From NCBI RefSeq assembly GCF_050908995.1, contig NC_135123.1:5580001-5644000 (forward strand): a DNA stretch of 64,000 nt, in the 5' to 3' direction. This document shows positions 20,600 through 31,955 of this stretch, in pieces. This DNA is from Andrena cerasifolii (taxonomy: Eukaryota > Arthropoda > Insecta > Hymenoptera > Andrenidae). The notes beneath the pieces are model-generated. The model was not told where the DNA came from. It worked only from the letters and a program-made list of their open reading frames with translations, and searched no databases. Every line of letters begins with the position of its first letter. Position 1 is the first letter of the stretch. The position numbers and the translations under genes were made by a program.

Positions 20600-23220
20600 C
20601 CATATTGAATTTTAGTTCGAAAACATTGGAACTGCCTAGGTGGCAGTTGAAACACTGTTCCAAAATCGTAAATGAGAGTGGTAACCCCCTGGAGTAAATG
20701 CTGTAGAGGGCTCTGCGTAAGGGTTTTTTATACTAAGCTGCGGGGCGGAGCGCGGTGATTAGCGGTCAGTCACCTCGTGTCCCGCAAGTGCCGCGCCTCG
20801 CGAAGCACGATGGTGGTCAGCCGGTACTCGTACGTTTCCAGCGAATAATCGGACGAGTCGTCGAGGGATGCGTGCGTTTAGATTTAAATAAGAGAATTGT
20901 AAATATGTATGAGAGAGTACAGAGAGATCAACGATAATCGTCAGTCTATCTCTCTTTCGATTTCGCTTTCGCGTTCGCGGTTGTAATTAATAGTAGAGTC
21001 AAATCATCGTTTCCCTCAATGTAAGCATGTAGGTATTGCAAGCAATGACGGACGCGATGAGTTTATTGAAATGGTGGGTGGATGGGATCGGTATTTGTTT
21101 CGGGATGGGTCACTTTCGTAGGTACTTCCGCGTTGATGTGCCCGGTTCCTTGGTAACGTTTCTCAAGCATTGCGACTCGCAAAACGATATCAAGCTAAAA
21201 CCTACGATCTAGTTTAAGGGTCCAGATCGAGCCAAACTTTCATTTGGTGAGTTTGGTTCGGTCTAGATATCTAATCAGAATTTTATTCTCTTTCAGGTAG
21301 GCATTTCTTAGATGGTTTTGCATGATTCATTTCATTTCGTCGATTTCTTCGATGGTTTTGAACTCTGTACGCCCCTGGCGAGGTATACCACGTTACATAA
21401 TGAAGCATGCCTTCCTCAAATAATGTTGTTGTTTATATAAATTTTTATGTTAAATAAATTTGTTTTGCGTTAAATAAACCCGTGTAGGATAGCAAGGTTA
21501 AAAGGCGTATGTGGTCTTGTTTTGTTGCGATCCTATAAAACGATGTTTAAATTGTTACTCTAACAGAATCATTTGTAAATCGCGGGTTTCGAATGACCTA
21601 GCTTTACCCGTGGTTAATTCTAATTCCTACCACGCGTAGTGTTACCATCTGTTTCGAGACTTCGCCGGTAACGTAGCACGTGACACGAAAATGGTAAGGG
21701 GGCTCGCGAGCCGTCCGAGCGCGTAACACAAAATTACATTGCGTGATAGGTCTATCCTATACCTGGTCTGTGTTTCTACGCATGTATCCTAACTTATCTC
21801 TACACACTCGGCGGTGTCTGCACCGACCTGACAAGGCTTGTTGGTAAAGAAGTTTCATAAGAGTTAAATTAGTTTGGCTTCTGCTGTATAGAAGCTGCCA
21901 CATGTGCGTTTACGATGCAGAGAGTCCTTTCACGATTAAGGCTTCTTGGAAATTAAATTGTTCAAAAAAGTTTTCTTTGTCCGTTTAAAATTAATAATAG
22001 AAGAAGATGATCAGTAAGTAATTATTAGAGATGAATTTTTTTTGTCTCGAAGTATAAAGAAATATAACACTATTAATTTTGGATTAAAAAAGTAATCTAC
22101 AAGTCCCTTGCAATTAATATTTTATAAGAATTTATAAAGTATCTCTTAATTCATTTATATTGTTTACATATATAAGTGTATTTAAATTCACATATTGTTT
22201 AGAACAATATAAAAATATAATACATATGTACATATAATGTAAAGTAAAGGGTTTAGATAAGGATACAGCAGAAAGTTTTTTTTCAACATTATATTTTCAA
22301 TGACATAAATGATACAGATTTTTTACATTACAGAACGAAATATAAAACGAAATTAAATGGCTTAATATAATATTGGTATATAAATGATGATAGTGTAGCG
22401 ATAAAATAGTAACACGATAGATAGGTATTCTGTTCTGCCTTCTAAATGTAAGCTCAATTGTCCCGTATTACATAACTGATACAGTTTACATGCAGTTTAC
22501 ATTGATACAATATCACGACATTGAACAGGTATCAGACTTTGCAGAGGATGTACAAAAACTATTATAAATAAATAAATAAATAAATAGATTCAACCTGTGC
22601 TGAATATTCTGGTTGGTCTAGAATGAAAACGCGCATTTTTTAACTAGCTCGCTCTTCCTTTTTTCACAAAATATAGTAGTATCAATGAAATTCTAATTAA
22701 AATAAAGAAAGCACAAGCATCTTCTTAGCTCTTAAGTTCCCAGCTTCATACCATTGAGCGTAGTAGGTATTTTATTAAAATCAATGTCCATAAAATCGAA
22801 TATGCGTTACTTCTGATTGACGATTAATTCTTTCCAATACAGAAATTTCTGAAACACAATTCCGATGACTTTGAAGAAATCACTATCGATTAAAATCCAA
22901 AGGCTGAGTTAAGACACTTTTTTCCCCGCACGCTGGAATAAATACTTAAGAGGCCAATCCAGGGTTCAGATGCCAAAATACAGAATCAATATTTTTATTA
23001 CAATATTGATATGCTATAAGTGACTCGCCAATTACCATCGTTAATCCACTAAGTAACACTTTCCCAGATCCCAGTTTACGCCTATCTTTTTGATTCGTCG
23101 AAAATGAAAAGCACGCGCCATAAAATGGAACCATTTTCGGTGACACTACTAATCGAGTTCAATTTTATGGTGCAGGCTGTGTGGCGGTTTCATTGGAGAC
23201 CAACTTCGATGACGATGGGT
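20600..23220. other. Intergenic and 3' flank of the Grp7-like gene
   Basis: No gene recognised. A short AAATAAAT microsatellite lies near 22565. A minus-strand AATAAA near 22770 could serve the gene that ends at 23224. Confidence 0.4.
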
Positions 23221-23223
23221 ATT

Positions 23224-26200
23224 TTATGCGGCGATTGCGACAGGCGGAGGTCGCAGCATCGACCTCGTGGCGGATGACAATTTTTCGGAGACTAAATGAG
23301 CGATATGCGACGACCTCTTCCACACGAACTCGCGCGTTCTGTCGTGATCGTCTGCACTCTCCACTCGAACCTGATAAAAATTTCGGACCAATAATGATGA
23401 AATTAGAGCAAGTTGTTTTTTTAGTACGGTGTTGGATATGAAAAAGTAGACTGTGATGTACGGAGTGGCTCGTAATAGATAGAATATCGAAAGGGTAGTA
23501 TGTAATTTTAAGTAAAAAGATAAGTGGGAAATGTAGGATAACGTTTCTTCAAAGGAAGCTTCCTTTTTGAGACAATCGACTTTGAGAAGTCGTCTGATAC
23601 GTTTGCAATTGAATAAAAATTAGTAGAACTTGGTAGTAGGTACAGGGAAATATATAGAATGGGAGAATTTGTGGAATAATTTTTTTCAGAAAAAATCAGT
23701 ATTGAAAATCTGATAAGGGAAGTTTAGCAACTCGAAAATTCAAATAAAGTTGATACTTTGTAGAAATGTAATTGAGGTAGACCTAATAAGATTAGGTAAA
23801 ATTAGGTAGAAGTAATAAAAATTTTTTACCCCCCGGCAAAAAAATTATGATATTCAAAAGGTATGGAATAAAAGTCAAATTCAAACTGTTATGCTTCTCA
23901 ATGACCTGCAACGTACCTGTTTGGGTTGCAAAACTCGAATGGAGTTCAAGGTAGCTGCGCCACCATGAAGAACCCTGAGACTCAACTTCCCAGACATTTC
24001 AGCAGTGGTTGCAGTAGCGCTTCTCAATTCCTTCTTGGTAGACCTGCCGAACTCTTTCTCCACTTTCAGAACGAGGGGCCCCAATGTGAACCTCGTTTTG
24101 ATCATGGTGTGATCGCTCATCATGTTCACTGATACGTCTCCTGATCTCTGAAGACTTGCTAGTCCGTAGAGGGTGGCTCGAGCTTTCGGCTTGTTCTTCT
24201 TTGCCTGCGAATTTAGTAATATTTTAGGTAACAAGGTGCTTAATAGAAGGCAAGAAAATTATTTCCCCTTCAAGTTTTGGCAGAAGTTATTGCCCTTTCG
24301 AGATTTGGGAAAAGTCATTTCCCCTTCAAGCTTCGGGGAAAGTTATTTCCCGTTCAAGCTTTGGCAAAAGTCATTTCCCCTTTAAGCTTCGGAAAAAGTT
24401 ATTTCCCGTTCAAGCTTTGGGAAAAGTCATTACCCCTTCAAGTTTTGGGAAAAGTTATTTCGCCGCCAAATTTGGGAAAGTTAGTTCCTCTCCAAGTTTC
24501 GAGAAAAATTATTTCCCCTTCAAGCTTTGAGAAAAGTCAATTCCCCTTCAAGTTCTGGGAAAAGTCATTTCCCTTTCAAGTTTTGGAAAATACTATTTCC
24601 CTTTCAAGTTTTGGAAAATGCTATTTCCCTTTAAAGTTTTGGGAAATGCTATTTCCCCTTCAAGATTTGAGAAAAGTAATGTCCTTTTCAAGTTTTGGGA
24701 AAAGTTATTTCACCTTCAAGCTTTGAGAAAAGTCAATTCCCCTTCAAGTTCTGGGAAAAGTCATTTCCCTTTCAAGTTTTGGAAAATACTATTTCCCTTT
24801 CAAGTTTTGGAAAATGCTATTTCCCTTTAAAGTTTTGGGAAATGCTATTTCCCTTTCAAGTTTTGGGAAATGCTATTTCCCTTTCAAGTTTTGGGAAATG
24901 CTATTTCCCTTTCAAGTTTTGGGAAATGCTATTTCCTTTTCAAGTTTTGGGAAATGCTATTTCCCTTTCAAGAAATGGGAAATGCTATTTCCCTTTCAAG
25001 AAATGGGAAATGCTATTTCCCTTTCAAGTTTTGGGAAATGCTATTTCCCTTCCCCAGCAAACGATTAAAGATATCTTACAGAGATCATTTTGAAATGTTG
25101 CCGCGTGGGATGAGATGGAGCGAGATAAGGATTTTTTGTTCATCATTTCATTATGTAAACTCTGTTAGTGTAACAGAAAATTTTGTTTGTGTTTAAAGAT
25201 TACTTCAGAAGCATTTTGTGTATTCTTTCAATGCTCCACTTTTGTTTCAGTGGACGTTTCGAGGCATCTTAAAATCAGTTTAAATTAGCTTAAAATAATT
25301 GGAATTTCGAAATTTGCATTTTTGCATCTCATGTAAGTATGAATGACTGAAAGCTTACAGAGTTAGTAATTAATTGGTAAATAAATTTCACAATAATATT
25401 TCATTCAAGCTTTGAGCAACATTTATATAAATGAACCATAGTTACCTTGTTCTTATTAGTACTAGTCTGATTCTTCGTTTTGTTTTTCGTTCCAGTGCGA
25501 GTTTTATTAGTTTTCTTATTGTTCGAGCTAGTTGGTCTTCGGTTCGTAGATTTCGTAACAGTGTCTGCGTTAGATCTGCTTGCAACCTCAGACGCAGAGG
25601 TTGTGATTGCTTCCTTATCCGGAGAAGTTGAAGACATTGTTACGTTTTCCCCGAGTTCCACGGTTTTCTACGAATTAATTCGACAGATCGATACAAAGTA
25701 CAATTCAAAATCCTACCGCCAATTTTACCCCCCAATTTCAAACAAATTACTCTAAAATAATCATTAGTGTTCGTCACTGATTTCGATCTTCAGACTGTTT
25801 CTAAAAATCCTCCATCAACATTACTTACCTGTGCGTTTTCGGAGATTTCTGGAATCTCGTTCGATTTCTCTGTCGTCGTTACGATTGTAACCGAAGCACT
25901 CTTTTTGGGCCCATTCTTGTTGCTCTTCTTCTTCGGTTTGCTCTTAGTCTTCTGTTTATTCAACTTCGATTTGGAATTCGGATTGGTCAGTTTCACCGTC
26001 ACTGGATCGTAGTTGCTGCGCAAGATTTTGTTGATCCTCCCAAGAATATTGTCCACGAAGCGATTATATTTCGCCACATAAATCGCTGATACATCGTTGT
26101 TCGGTACAGACTGCATTCCACCTGAAATTTTCATATCCGCACACGTGGCGTGTTGTTAAATTTTCTTCTCACGTTTCTTGGAGTCTTCAGCGGCAATGAT

Positions 26201-27538
26201 ACTAAATAGCTACGTGTAATCTGTGCCGAGCGAATCAGTTTATAGATCCGTGGTACAAACTGTGCGATAAAATAATACATATATAGTTTGGGGTCACCCT
26301 TAAATTACGTAAGGCTTTTTTGGGGAGGGAGGGGGTCGCGAATTTCTTACGTTTTCTTACAAGGGAGGGGGCAGTCAGGTAGCGTCTTACATCATATTTT
26401 TTAACCTAATTTTCAATAAATACAAGTCATTAATGTTCCAGAAAAGTAGTGTTAGTTTAAATTTCCCGAAACTAAATTAAACGAATTATATAAACCTGTA
26501 AAAGGATTTTAATAACTGAAACAGTTAAGTGTAAAAAATATTTCGCAAGGAGGGGGTTGGAATATCAAATCTTACGAATTCTTATACTGGGGGAGGAAGG
26601 GGGTAAGAATTCGCCAAAATTACCCTTAAGTAATTTAAGGGCGGCCCCTTTTCGGTATACCAAATTGCAAGAGAATCCCAAATTTGTGAGAGGTGGGAGG
26701 AATTTCCTACGGCAGTCAGGTAGCGTCTTACGTAATATTTTTTAACCTAATTTTCAATAAATACAAGTTCTGTCAGTAATGTTCCAGAAAAGTAGTTTTA
26801 GTTTAAATTTCCCGAAACTAAATTAAACGAATTATATAAACCTTTAAAAGGATTTTACTAACTGAAACAGTTAAGTGTAAAAAATATTTCGCAAGGAGGG
26901 GGTTGGAATATCAAATCTTACGAATTTTTATACTGGGGGAGGGAGGGGGTAAGAATTCGCCAAAATTACCCTTACGTAATTTAAGGGCGGCCCCTTTTCG
27001 GTATACCAAATTGCAAGAGAATCCCAAATTTGTGAGGGGTGGGAGGAATTTCCTACACACGTGCAAAATGTGATCTGTGTATTGGTTTGCAATGGTAAAG
27101 AATGGTAAAGCTTAATGCACAGTTTGCAATGTTCAGTATTAGAAAATTATGTTTTCCTAATTGCAAATTGAACATGAAGCTTCATAAGCAGTGACCAAAT
27201 AATCAGAAATAGACTCGGAATTTATTGATACTAGAAATTATTACACATCTAAAGATTTAGAAAGCTTTAAGAAAAATTCAGGCATTCTTGGAGACAGCAT
27301 TTTTGCTTTCAGCCAGAGTTTATGAAACACAAATAACAAAGTAAAAATAGTATCGCAAACTTAATACTGGATATGAATAAAAGTGGAACTTCAAGTAGTC
27401 GATTTCTTATTCCCTGCAATATTATAAAAGAAATTAAAGTAACTTTGATCCTTTAATATATTAGAAGTACCACTGTACTATCTTCCTTACTTTGGTGAAA
27501 ACGAAGTATTTTGCAATTGCAAGCACTACAAAAAACAT
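23224..27538 (-). CDS. Grp7-allergen / JHBP-like lipid-binding protein with a Lys/Asn/Thr-rich insert
   Basis: Minus-strand gene of the insect Grp7-allergen-like (BPI-fold, takeout/JHBP-related) family, usually secreted carriers of hydrophobic ligands. Firm exons in transcript order are 26121 (or 26110) to 25829, 25667-25446, 24204-23917 and 23370-23224, with good GT-AG sites and matching phases. Family features are YVAKYNRFVDNILGRINK at the N-terminus, then ATLYGLASLQRSGDVSV and FTLGPLVLKVEKEFG, and the final exon starting VRVESADDHDRT. Between helix 1 and the beta region sits a lineage-specific block of about 150 residues rich in K, N, T and S. A proposed first exon, 27538-27491 (MFFVVLAIAKYFVF), would supply a signal peptide when joined to the acceptor at 26110; that join is tentative. 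With it the protein is about 328 residues. Confidence 0.75.
24240..25056. repeat. 28-bp minisatellite in an intron of the Grp7-like gene
   Basis: About 29 units of 28 bp, for example CAAGTTTTGGGAAATGCTAT followed by TTCCCTTT. Units diverge on the left and are nearly identical on the right (24840-25050). Each unit holds the imperfect palindrome GGGAAATGCTATTTCCC. Because 28 is not a multiple of 3 and the unit lacks stops, every plus-strand frame stays open; these frames are not genes. Confidence 0.95.
26371..27060. repeat. Direct tandem duplication, unit about 340 bp
   Basis: CAGTCAGGTAGCGTCTTAC begins near 26373 and again near 26713. The following 340 bp, including GGAGGGGGTTGGAATATCAA and GGCGGCCCCTTTTCGGTATA, are nearly identical. 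G-rich words at 26320-26370 suggest a third degraded unit. It lies in the first intron of the proposed Grp7-like gene. Confidence 0.85.
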
Positions 27539-28094
27539 CGAATTATTTTTTAAACCTGCATTCTGTAAATGTAGCACAAATCGTGAACAACAGGTGTTTG
27601 CCCTAGAAATGGTCACAGTAGTGTCCTTGACCGCATTTACCAGGGAGCCATTTTTCAATGGCACATCTAACGGGGTATCGACCACTAGGAGATACTGGCA
27701 ATGACGTGTTGTCTGAGATGAAGTTTACGAAGTGAAACGTTCGAGTGTACTTTCCATTCTTTAAGAAGTCGCTGACCTGGTATTTGGAGAATTCGTTCAG
27801 TGTCCTAAATAGCAGTAAAACTTGAGCCTCGGATTCAATTATTTTTTAAGTACTCGATTCGTGTGCACTCGACAAGAATAGCACCGTTCACACCGCAATG
27901 CAAAGATATAAAATTAAAAATTTATTTTTTCTTTTCAAAGACAAGGGTAGTATTATTTATTAAATCGTCGGAATATCGAGACAATGATATTTTAATTCTA
28001 TAGCCATCGTTTGTCTACTCAATTGTATTTTTTAGAAGCTCCTGTATTTTGCGTTCGTATTAATTAATAGTTTTTAACAGATGTGTCGATTCCA

Positions 28095-28479
28095 CTTGAC
28101 CCTAAATTGGGTCAAGTTATGCAGAAAGCTACCAACCCTCAATGATCTGAAATTGAGTAAATTTAGTTTGCAGATTTTAATTGTTAAAGAAAAGTAGCTG
28201 TATTTCTATTTTATTTCTTGTTATTTTGCTTTACAATGTTTTTTAACGGGTTATTTAATCACGAGTAGTATAATTAATATTATTTTTAATTTTCTGTAGT
28301 TTCTGTTTTTTAAGCCAAAAATGGAAATATTGTTTGGTAGTTTTAATAATTGTACAATGTAAGAGTTGGTAATTTTTTGCAAAATAAACATCACAAAATT
28401 ATGAGATCCTTACTGTATTTAACTAATTTTCTGTTATTTCGAGGGTTGGTAGATTTCTGCATAACTCGACCCAATTGTA
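28095..28479. mobile_element. MITE with 40-bp inverted ends
   Basis: GTTATGCAGAAAGCTACCAA at the left is mirrored by TTGGTAGATTTCTGCATAAC at the right. The interior is AT-rich without coding sequence. Confidence 0.75.
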
Positions 28480-30050
28480 TCTACTCGTTGGTAGGAAAAT
28501 TCGAAGTATTTAGAATGAAACTGTTAAAATTTTCAATTAATTATGAAATAACTGTAATTTTATGACTATTATTGTTTCTGTTCCGAAAAAAAACTAATAT
28601 AAAATATTAACTGAAAATTTTATTCCATACATTTTTGTGTAAATAAGAAACTGTTATTTTCTTGAAACTCGAAAAATGTCCTAGTTAAACAGGAACATTT
28701 ATTCTGCCCGAAAAAAAGTTAAAGTTGCGACAATCAGATGTCCTGAAAATATTATGGGGTAGATAGATCTAAAGTTGAAACCTTGAACCTTAAAACTCAC
28801 AATGAGCTGTCTCTTCTACATTTACCCTGCTTCTAATTCCTTAAATAACACTAATTAAAAAAATATTCCCAACTTTTATATTTCACCCTTAAATATCTGT
28901 TGCAAAGTGTATGACCCTCCAGATCTTTTAATCGAACACACAATAACTGTTAAATAAACCACAGTTAAAGTGTCACTGTACAAAGTTAACTCGAAACAGA
29001 AGAAAAAAAAATTTGAAAGTTAAAAGTTCGATGTATATCTTTTATTTAAAAAAAGTTAACAATTTCGTTCGACCCCTGGTAGAAAGTCAAAGTATTCTAC
29101 ACTTTCAAAAGCATGATACTTTAAAGGTCTCTACCCTGACAAGAACATCCAAAAGTCAACAGTAGATTAATCTAAATCCCATTCCCCACCAAATACCTCG
29201 GCATTTTCTCTTCTGTGAGAAAAGCTGTAGAATTATAGTCATCTGAGAATTATCTAGTCTTTAATAACGCGGAGCTTCATCCTGCTCTATCCTTTTCGCG
29301 AGTAAGTACGCGATTTATTCTCGATCGGAGTGAAAGCCCCGGTACTCGTTGCCGCGAGTACATAAATCGTTGGGCATCGTTAAGCTCACGTCTAGCGTTA
29401 AGTTATGCGACGAATCGACGTGAAAAAGTTCCGTGAGGCGACCTCGATGAATTAAGTTCGTAAGAAAGAGCGACAATGTTAACGGTATGTCGGAATCCTT
29501 CGGTGAAGCCAAACTGGTCTTCGATCTGGGTCACGACCTGCTTCCTACTCACCTACAGACCTATCTATCTACCTGCGGCACATACAGTACAGGTACAACC
29601 TTCCTCGTGCCCACCTAAAAACTCTCCCCGGTCGTTGATCCGATTTAAGCCACTTTCGCCGGGCTTTTCGGGATCGATGCGCCCAAAGTGGACCTTTCGA
29701 ATGTTTCTAGCGAAATCCAACGCCCCAAGGTCACAATCGCGGCAGCTAAATCATTGTTCTTAAATAGTTTTCCATGATTGATATTTCGTGAAATATTGGC
29801 GATGGCTGTAAACTTCTTGGTTAAATTTATATTCAACGTTGGACTATAAATATGCAGGTTTACAGGTGACGTTACGTTGTAAAAATGGTAAGAACAATAT
29901 ACCCTTGGTGAAGTAGTACAAAAGTGTAGGTGGACGCTTGGTATTATATTAGAAAAATGGAAATTTACGCTTTTGTATTGGAGTGCAGTGTAAATTTATA
30001 ATTTTGCATCAATCTGAAGTGTAAATTTACAATTTTTTAATACGTACAAC
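28480..30050. other. AT-rich intergenic DNA
   Basis: A less AT-rich block at 29270-29760 has open frames on both strands and possible splice sites (a minus acceptor at about 29561, a plus donor at about 29302). None gives a recognisable protein, so no gene is called. Confidence 0.35.
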
Positions 30051-30679
30051 TAGAGCTGGGACTATTCGAATAATTTAATATTGGAATATTTCGCAAGTAT
30101 TCGAATGCTATGAATAAACTTCGAATATTTGAGTATTCGAATGTTATTATTCGAATGCTACGAATAAACTTCGAATATTTGAATATTCGTGTGTTAATAT
30201 TCAAATGCTACGAATAAACTTCGAATATTTGAGTATTCGAATGTTATTATCCGAATACTTAAATATTCGAATAGTATTCGAATACTTAAATATTCGAGTA
30301 GTATTCGAATACTTAAATATTCGAGTAGTATTCGAATATTTAAGTAGTATTCGAATACTTAAATATTCGAGTAGTATTCGAATACTTAAATATTCGAGTA
30401 GTATTCGAATATTTAAGTATTCGAATAATAACATTCGAATACTCAAATATTCGAAGTTTATTCGTAGCATTCAAATACTTAAATATTCGAATAGTATTCG
30501 AATACTTAAATATTCGAATAGTATTCGAATACATAGATATTCGAATAGTATTCGAATACATAGATATTCGAATAGTATTCGAATACTTGGATATTCGAAT
30601 TATATTCGCCAAATAATTGAGCAACTGAAGTATTCGAATATTCGAATACCGAAAAATTCGACAAATAGTCCCAGCCCTA
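30051..30679. mobile_element. Transposon-like unit filled with TATTCGAATA repeats
   Basis: The ends TAGAGCTGGGACTATT and AATAGTCCCAGCCCTA are inverted repeats. The 600-bp interior is a palindromic satellite of TATTCGAATACTTAAA-like units, so both strands read as long low-complexity open frames (IRIFKYSNT-type) that are not genes. Confidence 0.85.
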
Positions 30680-31556
30680 AGTACAACACGTAATGCAAAA
30701 TTTCATTTCGTGCTGGACGATAAACAAGGAAGCCTATATTTTGCAATTTAGTTTTACTTTTGCGAGTAACTATGCCTCAGAAACGACTAATTTGCAATCC
30801 ATGCTTACCAAACACTTCTCTCTCAATTCAGTGTGCACTACCTATCACCCGAGTCTTAAGGATCAACTTCAGTAACATTAAAAATCAGCGAAAATCTTTG
30901 TAAATTGGAGGAATGAATCTGTATGCAATAGTAAAACCCCCTGCAAAATTTTAGAAAAATTGATTCGGCAGTACCATCTTCTCTACGAGAATATTTTCTC
31001 ATTGAAAAATTCCGACGCATGAAAATTATGTATATATAAGAGTTTTATTAATATAACTTTTCGAAAATTATAGTTTGATTATTTCATTTCTAGCAGTTGC
31101 ATTTCGGGCACATTCCAACAAACAAGTTTATGATAAAAGATTAAATATTCAATAAATTGACAAAATAGAATAAAAAGTAAGTACGAATCCAACTGCATTT
31201 GCGATCAAAATACACCATTGTCATTTCTGACTGGTTTTCATCACAGGAAAAAGCCTTATTAATATCTTGGAAATTGATAAACTTTTGGCTAAGATTGTCA
31301 CTGTAATTCATCCTTAAACACTTTTCCCCCAACGAACTCTGTATAATGCCCATGTTGGAAATACTGAGCAGGTCAACGAGCGTAAAAAGTAACCGTATTT
31401 CCAGTAGCGTAGCTTAAAAAACGGTCACCGAAAATACCCAAAAGCTATCAATACTTAGAGCACGATACCATTCGCATCCCCCCAATTCAAGTCAAAACAG
31501 TTCTCTTCATAAATCAAAGTAAAATACCATGGCTTATTGCACAAAAAGTGGACATG
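30680..31556. other. No gene seen
   Basis: AT-rich sequence with short open frames only. Confidence 0.4.
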
Positions 31557-31955
31557 CAAAAATTCTGAAACTTTGTGAATATGTAGGGGAATTCCTCCTG
31601 ATTACAACGCAATTTCTGTTTGCTACCCAAATTTACTCGAAGGTGGTGAAACCGACCCGTAAACATCCGGTAATTTTCCGATTTTATCTTATAACACGTG
31701 AACTATAAAATAATTTTGTTACCAAATGCTAGCTCTAATTAAAAGAACTAGCTTTTGTCTTGAAACATTTTTTCTATCTCCTACAGTTCGCGAGTTACAA
31801 CTCAAATAGCCGAATTTTTACAGGTTAATTTCACCCCCTCCGAGTGAGTTTAGTCAGCAAACAAAAATTCCGTTGTAATCAGGAGGAAACCCCCACATAT
31901 TCCCAAAGTTTCCAAATTTTTCGAATTTTCGGGCTCGGGACCTTCCCTTGCAAGC
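31557..31955. mobile_element. Foldback MITE, family shared with 9640 and 36580
   Basis: TTCTGAAACTTTGTGAATAT at the left is mirrored by the ATATTCCCAAAGTTTCCAAA right arm. Inner CCTCCTGATTACAACGCAAT pairs with TTGTAATCAGGAGG. The GGGACCTTCCCTTGCAAG right end resembles the other copies' CTTGTAAG end. Confidence 0.8.

Noticed and set aside
24240..25056. CRISPR-like regular array
   Set aside because: Units are contiguous with no spacers and the genome is eukaryotic; it is a minisatellite.
24173..25196. Overlapping plus-strand frames such as FPFKFWEKSF repeats
   Set aside because: Product of a 28-bp minisatellite lacking stop codons, inside an intron of a minus-strand gene.
30201..30693. Long open frames on both strands rich in IRIFKYSNT-type sequence
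   Set aside because: They arise from the self-complementary TATTCGAATA satellite; every frame is open and no start or splice context supports a gene.
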